This document shows, one piece after another, positions 22,327-34,149 of a stretch of 64,000 nt of DNA. The notes below the pieces were generated by a model. That model saw nothing but the letters and a program-made list of their open reading frames with translations, had not been told where the DNA came from and did no database searches. The position numbers were made by a program, and so were the translations under genes. This DNA comes from Siphonodentalium dalli. Taxonomy: Eukaryota; Mollusca; Scaphopoda; Gadilida; Siphonodentaliidae. How positions within the stretch are numbered: position 1 is the first letter of the stretch; the number at the start of each line of letters is the position of its first letter. The DNA is taken from the NCBI GenBank assembly GCA_032622095.1, contig CP136062.1:12927710-12991709 (forward strand), read 5' to 3'.

Positions 22327-23629
22327 GTAAGTTGTTTTAATGTGTAACCATATAAGGTAAGTGGGTGTCTGACTAGGTAGCAGAACTGGCAAGGTTAGTG
22401 ACCCCACACCTGACACACTAGAATGACAGAGAAAAAAGAGTAATGCACTGGCTGGTGGCCCAAAAAGGCCTTTTATAAAGTCAACTAAGGAAAAAAGTAA
22501 AACGGCTAGGAACGCATTTGTCATAAGATTTTTTCACACAATATATACTGGTAGGTGCAAAATGTATGAGAAGAGTATGCATTGATTGTTATGTATAGCA
22601 TTAGACTTACAACAAAATATTATCAGTAAAAGGTAGCCAAGTTTATAAATTGTATGAGTTTAAATCATATGTTCTTATCTGGTCCCTTAACATAACTTAA
22701 CTGATGGTGTATCTACGACACATAGTTTGTCAGCCACCATGTAATACAAGTATATGTATAACATATACGGGCTATACGTAAATGGCTATGTATATAGCAT
22801 AACGTTTATATATTAGGTCTTCCGTGCTGTTATAAAGTGATAAAGTCATCATTTGCCGAATTCCGAAAATGGGCGAGTTATCGTTCTTGTCCGGCGTCTG
22901 AGTCCTTCGAAACGAAAGAGAGGAAATAACAGAAGACATATCTTCTTTCATTATGCTTGCTAAGTTGGCTCGAGAGCATGAGTTGTGTGGCACTACCTGG
23001 GATGTTTCTTCAAAACAAGAGGGGGTCACAATTTAAGAAAATTCCAATGTAAGACTCTGAATATATATTTATGGATATATTGCACATATATACAATGTTG
23101 AAGATTCACGAAGAGTTCACATTTATGTGCAGTCTGTTTCGGAAGAGTACATTCCCCTCGAATTTGGATATTAACTTTATTGCTCGTGTCTCCCACTGGT
23201 CTTGCATTCTAATCCATAATAGTTCAGTGTGATGGGTTCCTTTATCGGAAAAATATTATTTTCATAACTATAATTAATTTTTCCTTAAAGAATGCCTGAA
23301 CACTGAACTATCATAGATTCTTCTCATGCATGTGTGGCTGTGCCATTCCCAACTGGCTACCGAAGGTCAGAACAAATACTTAAATACTGGGGGCATTCAT
23401 GCGTGGCAAAACCGGGCAGGTGATTGTCGCGGGCAGCAGGCGACCAAACACGTTAACCCTTGACTGATGTGGTTTATAAAGAGGGATATATATCCATGTA
23501 GTTCGGTATTCAAGCTTTCTTTAAGGAAAAGTGAATTATACTTATATATATTTATAACTGAAATGAAATCGGGTAACGATTGTGTCACAATTTTATTATA
23601 CTTATTAATAACTATGTTTTCTTTTTCAG

Positions 23630-23684
23630 AGGATGTGTACAGTAATGACAGTGAAACATTTTACGCTTTGTTTACCACAAAGAA
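23630..23684 (+). CDS. Semaphorin exon d, duplicate
   Basis: Identical to 16878-16932 with the same splice sites. It can follow either c copy in frame, giving three possible in-frame combinations (c-d, c-d', c'-d') that all encode the same protein. No diversity would result unless the copies are regulated differently. Confidence 0.88.
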
Positions 23685-24149
23685 GTAAGTGAATAGTTGA
23701 AATATTCAAGAAACTACGCTATCTTACTCTTTTGAATTGATGTATTCTTCAAAAATAATAACACATTTAAATCAACATTCAACGTACCATTCATTTGTGA
23801 CAAATATGCGATATAGGACTACCAATCATATATTATTTTGAAGAATAAATGCATATATCCCAAAGTGATTATAGCATAACAAGGTACCCGTTTTGCCAAT
23901 GAACTTGTATAATTTATGGAAAATAATAAACTTAAAGTCATTAGCTTCACTCCCGGTGTGTATACATTTGATATATGACAGAACATAATAAAGCCCATAA
24001 AAACTAGAAAGAAGCCCCGAGGTTACATATTATTGATGTGGTAATCAACCTGTATTAAATTGTTGAACACGGATCGGATTAAGATATCGTCTCGGACACA
24101 AACACATTTTTTTGGCGCGAACCAGTGCGCGCAGTGTCGTCGAATGAAG

Positions 24150-24529
24150 GTTACAATTAACTAAATATTTCCCATAGGCGACAGTGTTAGGGTTAAACCA
24201 TGCTCACGATTCATTACCCTACTGAGCCAATCTTTTTTATTTTTGCGTTTAGATGTCAAAAAAGAAATGGTGCCTTACCATACTTATTCCTGGAAATAAA
24301 TTGGTATTTCTACAACTACCCCTTTTTGTGCAAAAAATTTCAGTATAGAAAAATACCCCCACCCCTACAAAATATGGCGACCAACGTAGACACTTGACGA
24401 ACAATCCCACTCAAATGGCCGAGGAATTAACATGGCCTATGAATTTCTTTTTTCTTTCACATTAAACAACCGAAGATATTATACACCATTCAACTGCCGG
24501 TATTTTATTATGCTGACTCGAGTTTTTTC
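24150..24529. repeat. Dispersed 0.4-kb repeat, copy B duplicate
   Basis: Copy of 17398-17777 carried by the tandem duplication, with no difference seen. Confidence 0.85.
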
Positions 24530-25586
24530 TACAGGGGCATAATTCCAATTATTTAGTTGCTTATAACCTGAAACTCAGAATAAATAGGAACTACAACTAC
24601 AACAACGATCGACTGGCACGCACGGCTGACAGAACAGCCAAAACAGCCGACATGTCGATAATGAAAGTAGATTCTTGTTCCATCAATGAAACAACCCTAG
24701 TAATGTCTCGGTTTTTGCATTCACATCTCATATGTCGATAATTAATTGGTCAAAAAACAAGGTGTCCGAATGATCACGCTCTGTATATGGATTGTTTACA
24801 AATTTAGGCGAGCATGAATATTTATAGCATGCAAATGACGATGTGCACCACACCGAAATTGCCCAATTGCGTCATACTTCTTAAAATTACCTCAATGAGG
24901 TTCGGTGGTGTATCCGGTTCGCGGTAGTTTTCGTCCGTTCCCAGTACGCGTTTGTAACGGAAGTTAAGACCCGCTCAGTTTGACAGACGCGATGGAGAGA
25001 AGTTCAAGGTAAATTGGTTATTTCTTTATATTACCAACTAGATGAGGCATTATTTCAATCCATTCGTGAAAAATAATTGCTCAAAGTAGTGGTTTGTTAT
25101 GAGAAAAGTGCTTCCCAAATTCACATCGCATGGAAACGGAGACGAAAATATCATTATTTTAATTCCCCAGGTGTTTTTCTCCAATCGTAATGTTGTTCAG
25201 CCTTGGTTGTGTTAGATATTACATCAACACATGTAATTGGGCACACGCAATGGGATTTGACGTACATTTGATTTTGAAATATGTACGATCAAGTAATTTG
25301 ACAACGCTGTGTGCGAAGTTGACAAAGCCGCGGTTTGGTACCTCTTTTACATTCAAATGTTTCATATCCGAATAAATCGACATCACCACCATTTTCAGTG
25401 ACACCGGGGATGGGGATCACCTTTTTTTCCACCAACACTCAGAATAAACCCATTGTCACTGCGAGTGGCTATTTTCAGGGCTTGTGTTTTCACATCTAGT
25501 CGAAGCTCCCTTTGAAGGTTTGCACGATTGAATGATCGAAGAAAGGAATGTCGGAAGAGAAAAAAGTATATACATATCCCTTGGGT

Positions 25587-25688
25587 CGAACTCTCCTCTA
25601 GAAGTCATCCGAAATAAACTGCATGTCCAGCACACTGTGCTGGGCAGCATGCAGTAGTTTTCGGATGAGACTTCTAGAGGAGAGTTCG
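25587..25688. repeat. 102-bp inverted repeat, duplicate
   Basis: Copy of the hairpin at 18835-18936, identical, lying in the duplicate of the frameshifted coding remnant (25219-26192). Confidence 0.9.
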
Positions 25689-27029
25689 TGAGCACACATC
25701 GGACCACCCATGAGTCACATAAACTTGTCCCCGAACACAAGATACATCATTTTCCAAAATGGTGTTTCTTTCCAGTACCACATGGTAGAACTTTGTTGTT
25801 TCCTTTGAATACCATCTGGCGGATTCTAAGAGAAGTTTCAGTGCAATGTTATCAATTGGATATCCGCCGCCAGCCACCATTTCCATGCAAATTCCTCACT
25901 ACATCTGGATTCTTGGAATTTCTTAATTATTTCTGTAAGCATGGCTCTTATATTTTCAATCCTTCCTGAAAAGAAATATGGCGAACTGGAACTAAATGCA
26001 TGGTTTGTACAGACACTTCCATTAGCCGGTGTAGATTTCTGGAACAATTGTTTTCTAATATATCGACGTTTCCGCGGAGCATTCATCAATGTTTGAGTAG
26101 CAAAACCCGCTGCAATCGCCTGATGTTCTGTCCTTGTCTCTTCACTTGGTTCGGGTGAACACGATAGTCCATAGCTTAATTATATCTGCTCTCATATTTT
26201 TTTCACCGTCACCAGGGTTTTCCACTGAATTTTCGTATTTGTGGATTTCTTGTAACAATGGGGAATACACCCAGCTTCATAATTAATACTCATGCCGCAT
26301 AATTCCATATAGATATGAAATTGTTCTACCAGATAAATTGTCCAAAATATACAAAACATTAAATACATTTGAAACATAAACGGCTTTACTATACAATAAT
26401 AGAGTGTACGTGTATATATAGCGTTGCTGCCTTCTCCTTTGACCATCTCGTAAAGGTGGGGGGTTACTCCCAAGTCGTGAATGCCAACAACAACGACATT
26501 GTTGGCGAGAAAACAATTAATTCAAATTACTAAATCCGCACAATGCTAATTTTCTCTTCACGGCAATGTGAGAATCTTCGGGCGAGAATTTTCGGGTGGC
26601 CACCAAGCATTGAATGCCAACAACAACGACATCGTTGGCATACCTCTTTTAGGGACGGGTATCATAATTCCTCTTGATTAAAAAGACAGAATTAACTCAT
26701 TAAAAAATGCGTGTTGCCCCAAGCCGTGAATGCCAACAACAACGACATCGTTGGCATACCTCTTTTAGGGACGGGCATCATAATTCCTCGATTAAAAAGA
26801 CAGAATTAACTCATTAAAAAATGCGTGTTGTGTGATTCTTATGTCTGTCGTTCCTAGGAACGGGGGAATTTTTCATCGGGTCAGTTTTTCCCGCCCGATG
26901 TACCTTAAATCATACGTCTTTTAGGGACGGGTACCATAATTTCTCTTAAAAAGGCACAATTAACTCATTGAAAAGCGAAAAAAATGTCATGTTTCGGACC
27001 AACGCCGCCAGCGGCGGGCTAACCTGCTA

Positions 27030-27766
27030 TCTCATATATATTTTGAAGACCTCTGTCTGTCTGTATGTCCTTTATAGAATCGAAAACGGGTTGACCGATC
27101 AAGACCAAACTTCCTATCTAAATGTAAAATCCCACGGGAATCGTCGACGCCCCATTTTGGTCAAGCTCTGAGCACCGATTCTCCACTCCCAATCATCAAA
27201 ATCACCGCAAACGCCACTTCGGGGGTTAAGGTATTAACGATCTTTATATTGACCATATTCGGAGGTGTTAAGGATTAACGCTCTTTCTTACAATCGAAGC
27301 TGCTAAACGGCTACCCATGCGTAAAATGCGGATGCAAAACGAAACGCTGAATGCAATTATATCGATTAAAAAGGCAGAATGGGTTCTTGTGTCATATGTG
27401 TCATAGGAACAGGGGAATTTTTCATCGGGTCAGTCTTTGAGGGACGGGTACCATAAATTAATTCATGAAAAACAAAAAATGCGTGTTGTGCTGTCGTTTC
27501 GACCAGGCGTCGTCCTTGTCGTATTGGCGAGCCCGTGCGACGCCAGTGCAGCGCATGCACAGACGAGATCTCGGAAACGGGTGGAGCTATCGACTTGAAA
27601 TTTGTTATGTGAATGTATCTTGCCCCGGATACGATTTTTATCGGGTCGCCGAGGCCGTGCGACGCAAGCTTCGCGCATGCGCAGACCAGATCTCGGAAAC
27701 GGGTGGAGCTATCGACTTGAAATTTGGTTTTTGAATAGCCCGGACAACGTCGAGCTCATCGGCTAG
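27030..27766 (+). mobile_element. Helitron-like element E1 (composite)
   Basis: Starts TCTCATATATATTTTGAAGA directly after the preceding element's CCTGCTA end, and finishes with the hairpin region GCCCGGACAACGTCGAGCTC then CATCGGCTAG. The 5' half matches the family with GGTTGACCGATCAAGACCAA. The 3' half is the family with GGAAACGGGTGGAGCTATCG, so it is a mosaic. Its first 384 bp are also at 20278-20661, and the tandem duplication boundary falls inside it. No transposase is present. Confidence 0.65.
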
Positions 27767-28198
27767 TCTAATATATATTTTGGGACTTCTGTCTGTCTGT
27801 CTGTTTTTCTGTCTGTGTGTCTGTTAGCTATGGCCGGGAAAACTGTTGGACGGATTTCTACGAAATTTGATACCTAGGGGTACCTTTGTCCGGGGAGTGT
27901 TTTGGACGGGTCAATTCGTGACACCGCCCTGACCTTGACCGTCAAAATGGTCAATTCAAGGTCATATCTGGTAAAACGGACGGATTTCGACGAAATTGTA
28001 TACCTAGGGGTACTTTTGTCCGGGGAGTGTTTTGGACGTTCAAATCGTGACCCCTACCTGACCTTGACCTTCAAAATGGTCAATTCAATGTCAAATCGGG
28101 TAAAATACGGATTTCGACGAAATTTGATACCTAGGGGTACTTTTGTCCAGATGAAAGCAGAGGAGAAACAGCTCGGACGAAGTCGGGCCACCAGCTAG
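27767..28198 (+). mobile_element. Helitron-like element E2
   Basis: 432 bp. Starts TCTAATATATATTTTGGGAC and ends with GCTCGGACGAAGTCGGGC, then CACCAGCTAG. It has a CTGTCTGTCTG tract near the start and an internal roughly 120-bp unit (CGACGAAAT, ACCTAGGGGTAC, TGACCTTGACC, GTCAA) present about three times. Non-autonomous. Confidence 0.7.
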
Positions 28199-29008
28199 TC
28201 TACTATATATTTTGAGAACTCCATATATTAATAAATGTGTCCTCTATAGACTTGAAAACGGCTTCACCGATCGAGACCAAACTTCCTATCTAAGGGTAAA
28301 AACCCACGGGAATGGTCGTCGCGGCGTTTTGGAGAAGTCAGAGCACCCGTTCTCCACTCACAGTCACAAAAAACGGCACTGCGGGGTTAATCGCGTTGAT
28401 TGTTAAAGAGCGTTCGTATCCGCAGTGTCGTTGATAAAGATCTTCCATATTTGGGTTCGTTAACCGGTTTACGCTCTTTATTCCCTTCGGCTTTCGCATA
28501 CGGTTTTGTTTACGTTATATGGAACTCGCTTCTGTGTGATTCTTACATACTTAGGGATTCCTAGGAACGGGGGACATTTTCATCGGCTCAGTTTTTCCTC
28601 GGGCGTGTCCTTTATAGACTCGAACCGATTGAGCTCAAACTTGCTACCTACAGGGAAGTGTCATATATAGGTGTGTGTCATTTATAGACTCGAACCGATG
28701 CTACCTACGGGAAGTGTCACGGACGGGTTAAATTATGACCCCGACCTGACATTGACCTTGAAAATGATCAATTCAAGGTCAACTCGGGTAAAATTGAAAA
28801 ACAAAAAATTAAATTAAAAAATTAAAAAGGCACAATTAACTCATTGAAAAACATAGAAATTAAATTAAAAAATTAATTTAAAAAGCCTGTAAATTAAAAA
28901 GGCACAATTAACTCATTGAAAAACAAAATTTAATTAAAAAATTCATTAACAAAATTAAAATTTGTCATGTTTATGACGATTGCCACCAGTGGCGGGCTAA
29001 CCTGCTAG
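28199..29008 (+). mobile_element. Helitron-like element E3
   Basis: 810 bp. Starts TCTACTATATATTTTGAGAA and ends with the hairpin GCCACCAGTGGCGGGC, then TAACCTGCTAG. It shares AAAACGGCTTCACCGATCGA and CCACGGGAATGG words with its neighbours. Non-coding. Confidence 0.7.
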
Positions 29009-29653
29009 TCTACTATATATTTTTAGAACTCCGTATATATATAAGTGTGTGTGTGTGTGCGTATATGTGGGTACTTCATAGAATCGAAAACGGCTGGTCG
29101 GATCGAGCTCAAATTTCGTATATATGTGTAAAACACACGGGGATGGTCGACGTCGCATTTTGGACAAGCTCTGAGCACTCATTGACCCTTAAAGTGCGAC
29201 CTTCGTTGGTTTCGCTATCAAGAGGCGTAACTCTACATTTTTTATATCTGTATATGTCATCGGCGTTGCTAAACGCTCGCATGTGGCTACGAAACTACGG
29301 ACGCAAAACGCGAAATGCATTTATCTTGATTAAAAAGGCAGAATTAACTCATCCGAAAACATTGTGTCATTCTTATGTCTGTCGTTCCTGCGTGTTGTGT
29401 GAAACATTCTTATGTCTGTCGTTCCTAGGAACGGGGAAAATTTCATCGGGTCAGTCTTAACCTTCAAATGGGTACCCACAAATTATATATTGTGACCCCG
29501 ACATGACCTTGAAAATGATCAATTCAAGGTCAAATCGGGTAAAATATTGAAAAACCCAAAATTAAATTAAAAAATTAATATTAACTCATTGAAAAAAAAA
29601 AATACATTGTCATGTTTCGGACCAACGCCGCCAGTGGCGGGCTAACCTGCTAG
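29009..29653 (+). mobile_element. Helitron-like element E4
   Basis: 645 bp. Begins TCTACTATATATTTTTAGAA immediately after the CTAG of E3. It ends with hairpin CGCCGCCAGTGGCGGG, then CTAACCTGCTAG. Contains a GTGTGTGTG tract near its start. Confidence 0.7.
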
Positions 29654-30670
29654 TCTATACTATATATTTTGAGACTTCCGTATATATATATATATGTATG
29701 TGTGTGTGGGTACTTTATAGAATCGAAAACGACTGGTTGGATCGAGCTCAAACTTCGTTCGTATATAAGGGTAAAATCCCACGGGGATCGTCCACGTACC
29801 ATTTTGGACAAGCTCTGAGCACCGATTCTCAACTCTCAATCATCAAAATCACCGCAAACGCCTCTTTATATTGACCATACACGGAGTTGTTAACGACGAA
29901 CGCTCTTTATTGCAATCGACATTGCTAAACGACTACCCCCATGCGTAAAATACTGATGCGGGACGAAATGAATTTATCTCGATTAAAAAGGCAGAATTGA
30001 TCTAAGAGGCGTAACTCTACAGTCTGGTTCACGACGGGATTAATTGACTGGCCGCTCATTGCGGGGGTATCATAATTTCTCTTGATTAAAAAGTCTGTTG
30101 TTCCTAGGAACGGGGAAGGTTAGGACGGGTACCATGCATTATCTCAGCTCAAATTTCGTATATAAGTGTAAAAACCCACGGGGATCTGGAAGATTAGGAC
30201 GGGTACCATGAATTAACTCATTGAATCGACATAGCTAAACGACTACCCCATGCGTAAAATACGGATGCGGGACGAAATGAATTTATCTCGATTAAAAAGG
30301 CAGAATTGATCTAAGAGGCGTAACTCTACATTCTGGTTAATTGACTGTCCGCTCTTTCTCTTGATTAAAAAGTCTGCTGTTCCTAGGAATGGGGAAGTTT
30401 AGGACGGGTACCATGAATTAACTCATTGAAAAACAAAGAATGCTTTGTCTGTCGTTCCTAGGAAGGGGGGGGGGGGGGATTTCATCGGGTCATTTTTTCC
30501 GCCAGAAAAAGGCACAATTAACTCATTGAAAAACAAAGAATTAAATTAAAAAATTCAAAAAAACATAAATTAAATTTAAAAAACATTAAATTAATATTAA
30601 AAAAAAAAAAAAAAATTAAAAAAATGTCATGTTTCTGAACAACCACACCAGTGGCGGGCTAACCTGCTAG
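29654..30670 (+). mobile_element. Helitron-like element E5
   Basis: 1017 bp, the longest of the row. Begins TCTATACTATATATTTTGAG and ends CACACCAGTGGCGGGC, then TAACCTGCTAG. Inside, blocks such as AGGCGTAACTCTACA and GATTAAAAAGGCAGAATTGA are repeated, so it has grown by internal duplication. A G13 run is near 30466. Confidence 0.65.
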
Positions 30671-31477
30671 TCTACTATACTTCCGTATATATATATATAT
30701 ATGAATATGTTTTATAGACTCGAAGACGGCTGGACCGATTGAGCCCAAACTTCCTATCTAAGGGTAAAAAGCCACGGACAGTGTCATCGCACCGCTTTTC
30801 AGAATGTCCGAGCACCCATTATCCCTTTCCCCTGTCACCATCCTTGGCAGGGATTAGTTAACGCAGTAACGCTCCTTAATATTCCAAATTTGGTTTTGTT
30901 AACCGAATAACGCTCTTTATTGCCTTGGGGTTCGCCTACGGCTGTTTGCGAGCTAATTTTCCATATTTGGTTTTGTTAACCGAATAACGCTCTTTATTGC
31001 ATTGTGTTTTCGCATACGGCTGTTTGCAAGCTTTCCGGAATGTATCTGTTCTCTGCATTCTGCGACGTGTCGAGTGGTCAGTAATTATCCAGGTGGAGAT
31101 GTGGAGTCGAGATTGCTTTGTTAGCGCAATCGCTGTGCTCAACAAGGGACGGAAAATACTTGAAACGGGTATCCTCAAATGATCTTCGGCGATATTTCCG
31201 TCATCAGCAGCAACGTGGAATTTGTTATGTATGGTCAACTCAGGACGTGACATTGACCTTCAAATGGGTACCCGCAAATGATATTTCGGGCATCAGCATG
31301 CTGTCGGCGTGCCTGTACGGGGTTACCTTGAAAAACAAAAAATAATGGATCGACCAAATCCATGGGTCGAATATATGCAAATCGGGTCCAATTTTGCATG
31401 CGCCCGTGTCCTTGCTCATACACGCTCATATAGTCATGTTTCTGACAAATGCCGCCAGTGGCGGGATAATCTGCTAG
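30671..31477 (+). mobile_element. Helitron-like element E6
   Basis: 807 bp. Begins TCTACTATACTTCCGTATAT and ends GCCGCCAGTGGCGGG, then ATAATCTGCTAG. It contains a direct repeat of TTTGGTTTTGTTAACCGAAT (30891 and 30964). Non-coding. Confidence 0.65.
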
Positions 31478-32164
31478 TCTACTATATATTTTGAGAACTA
31501 CGTATATAAATATATATGTGTATATGTGTATATATATATCTCATATATATTTTGAAGACCTCTGTTTGTTTGTTTGTTTGTCTGTCTGTCTGTCATTTAT
31601 ACAAATCTACGATTCTCGACCGATCGGGACGAAACTTGGTACGTGTGTGTAGTTTGACCAGGCGGTGAACGTTGTCGCATTGCGAGCCCGTGCGGCGCCC
31701 GCTTCGCGCATGCGCAGACGAGATCTCGGAAACGGGTGGAGCTATCGACTTGAAATTTGCTATGTGAATGTACCTTGCCCCGGATACGAATTTTATCGGG
31801 TCGCCGAGCCCGTGCGACGCCAGCTTCGCGCATGCGCAGACGAGATCTCGGAAACGGGTGGAGCTATCGACTTGAAATTTGCTACGTGAATGTATCTTGC
31901 CCCGGATACGAATTTATTGGGTCGCCGAGTCCGTGCGACGCCAGCTTCGCGCATGCGCAGACCATATCTCGGAAACGGGTGGAACTATCGACTTTAAATT
32001 TGGTATGTGAATGTATCTTGCCCCGGATACGAATTTAATCGGGTCGCCGAGCCCGTGCGACGCCAGCTTCGCGCATGCGCAGACGAGATCTCGGAAACGG
32101 GTGGAGCTATCGACTTGAAATTTGGTTTTTGAATAGCCCGGACAACGTCGGGCTCATCGGCTAG
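31478..32164 (+). mobile_element. Helitron-like element E7 inserted in a 61-bp element start
   Basis: 31478-31538 is only the TCTACTATATATTTTGAGAA start of one element. At 31539 a second start, TCTCATATATATTTTGAAGA, takes over. The body has four tandem units of about 120 bp with GGAAACGGGTGGAGCTATCG and GCGACGCCAGCTTCGCGCAT. It ends with a perfect hairpin, GCCCGGACAACGTCGGGC, then TCATCGGCTAG. Confidence 0.7.
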
Positions 32165-32720
32165 TCTATTATATATTTTGGAAGATCTGTGTGTCTGTAA
32201 TCGATGGACTCGAAAACGGCCGAGCCGATTTCGATGAAACTTGGTATTTTGGGGTATTTTCGGCCGGGGAATGACATGGGCCTATTAATTTGCCCGTGCG
32301 ACGTGACCATTACCTTGAAATCGGGTAATTCCAAGGTCAAACGCCCGAATATCACGGGATTTCGACGAAACTTGGTATGTGGGGGTACTTTCGTATGGGG
32401 AGTCTCATAAGCATATTCATTTGCCCGTGCGACGTGACCTTGACCTTGATGTCGGGTCAATTCAAGGTCAAATCGCCAATTTTGATGCGATTTCGACGAA
32501 ATTTTATACATAGGGTCAAATCGTGACCCCGACCTGGCCTTGACCTTCAAAATGATCAATTCAAGGTCAAATCGGGTAAAACCGGATGGATTTCGACGGG
32601 CACGTTTGTCGGGTACTTTTGTCCGGGCAATGTTTTGGACTGGTCAAATCGTGACCCCACTTGACCTTCGAAATGGACAATTCAAGGTCAAAGCCCGGAC
32701 GAAGTAGGGTCACATTCTAG
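32165..32720 (+). mobile_element. Helitron-like element E8
   Basis: 556 bp. Begins TCTATTATATATTTTGGAAG and ends with a worn hairpin, AGCCCGGACGAAGTAGGGTC, then ACATTCTAG. The body repeats GGATTTCGACGAAACTTGGT and CCTTGACCTT units. Confidence 0.65.
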
Positions 32721-33414
32721 TATGTATATATATATATATATATATACTTTATAGAATCGAAAACGGCTGCACCAATCGAGACCAAGCTTCCCATCTAAGG
32801 GTAAAAAGCCACGGGAATGGTCGTCGCGCCGTTTTGTAGAAGCTCACAGCACCCATTCTCCAATCCCAGTCACAAAAACGGCACTGTGGTGTTAATCGCG
32901 TTAATAGTTAAAGAGCGTTCGTATCGACAGTGTCGTTGATAAACAGCGTATGCGTGTGTAGTGTGATTCTTACGTCTGGGTCCAGACGTGAGCGCGACTG
33001 TATCCAGACAATGAGCGTCAGACATGAGCGTGTTCTGTGATTCTTACGTACTTATGGCTTCCTAGGAACGGGGGAGATTTTCATCGGGTCAGTTTTTTCC
33101 GCCCGAGGTGCTCTTCACCTTGAAACGGGTACCCACAAATGATATATATGTGTGTGTCCTTTATAAACTCGAACCGATTGAGCTCAAACTTGCTACCTAG
33201 TGGTACTTTTGTGCGGTAAGTGTCATGGACGGGTTAAATTGTGACCCCAACCTTGACCTTGAAAATGATCAATTCAAGGTCAAATCTGGTAAAACTGGCA
33301 GATTTCGACGAAATTTTACACCTAGGTGCAGCATACGTGTCTCGGAAGCTGTTGCAATTGCTTTTTCAAACAAAGCCATGGGACGATTGCCGCCAGTGGC
33401 GGGCTAACCTGCTA
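32721..33414 (+). mobile_element. Helitron-like element E9
   Basis: About 694 bp. The start is replaced by a TA-rich tract instead of TCTACTATATATT. It ends GCCGCCAGTGGCGGGC, then TAACCTGCTA, lacking the final G as in the junction at 27030. Confidence 0.6.
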
Positions 33415-33990
33415 TCTACTATATATTTTAAGACTTCCGTAGATATATCTGTGTGTGTATATATATCCTTTATAGAGTAGAAAACGGTTCGACCGATTGA
33501 GCCCAAACTTCCTATCTAGGGTAAAAAGCCAAGGGAACTGTCATCGCACCATTCGTGAGCACATGCGACCACTCATTCACCCTTCAACTGTCACCGTAAT
33601 GGGGATTGATGGGTTCAATGGGTTAATGATTAAAGAGCGTATCTGTAGTGTCCCGTTAAAGAGCGTTTATATACACGAGTAGTATAAATACGGCTCGATC
33701 GATCGAGACGACATTTCGTACTAAGGGCTTCCAAGTGACCGGGGAGATTTTCTCCGGGTCAGTTTGTCCGCCTGAGGTGACATTGACCTTGAAACGGGTC
33801 CGCACTTGTATTTCTATTCACCAAGCTGAATTATCACACGGACGTCGCTGCAACCCTGTTTTTGTGTAGTGTTACGGGGAATATTTTTGTCGGGTTATAT
33901 GATAGCATGGGTTACCTTGAAAAACAAAAATTAATGGATCGACCAAAGCCGTGGGACCAATCCCGCCAGTGGCGAGCGCTAATCTGCTAG
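33415..33990 (+). mobile_element. Helitron-like element E10, last of the row
   Basis: 576 bp. Begins TCTACTATATATTTTAAGAC and ends CCCGCCAGTGGCGAGCG, then CTAATCTGCTAG followed by host-like TATTAATAAATAAGG. This is the right-hand boundary of the head-to-tail row. Confidence 0.65.
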
Positions 33991-34149
33991 TATATTAATA
34001 AATAAGGTATAAATATATTCCTAGGACCTTGGGTTTTGATGAAAATAGGGGGGGGGGCTTTTATTTCACATATAATTGAATATACTTAAAATAAATTAAG
34101 TTTAATTTACCTTATTAAAATTTGTCCACGATTATCCCATCGAGAAGTT

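Larger units (their letters stand above)
20662..27413 (+). repeat. 6752-bp tandem duplication, copy 2
   Basis: Appears identical to 13910-20661 over its whole length; no mismatch was found at any position compared. Right of 27413 the sequence continues the Helitron-like element that copy 1 cuts at 20661, so this copy holds the native right flank and the native left flank is at 13909. No divergence implies either a very recent event or an assembly duplication. Confidence 0.97.
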
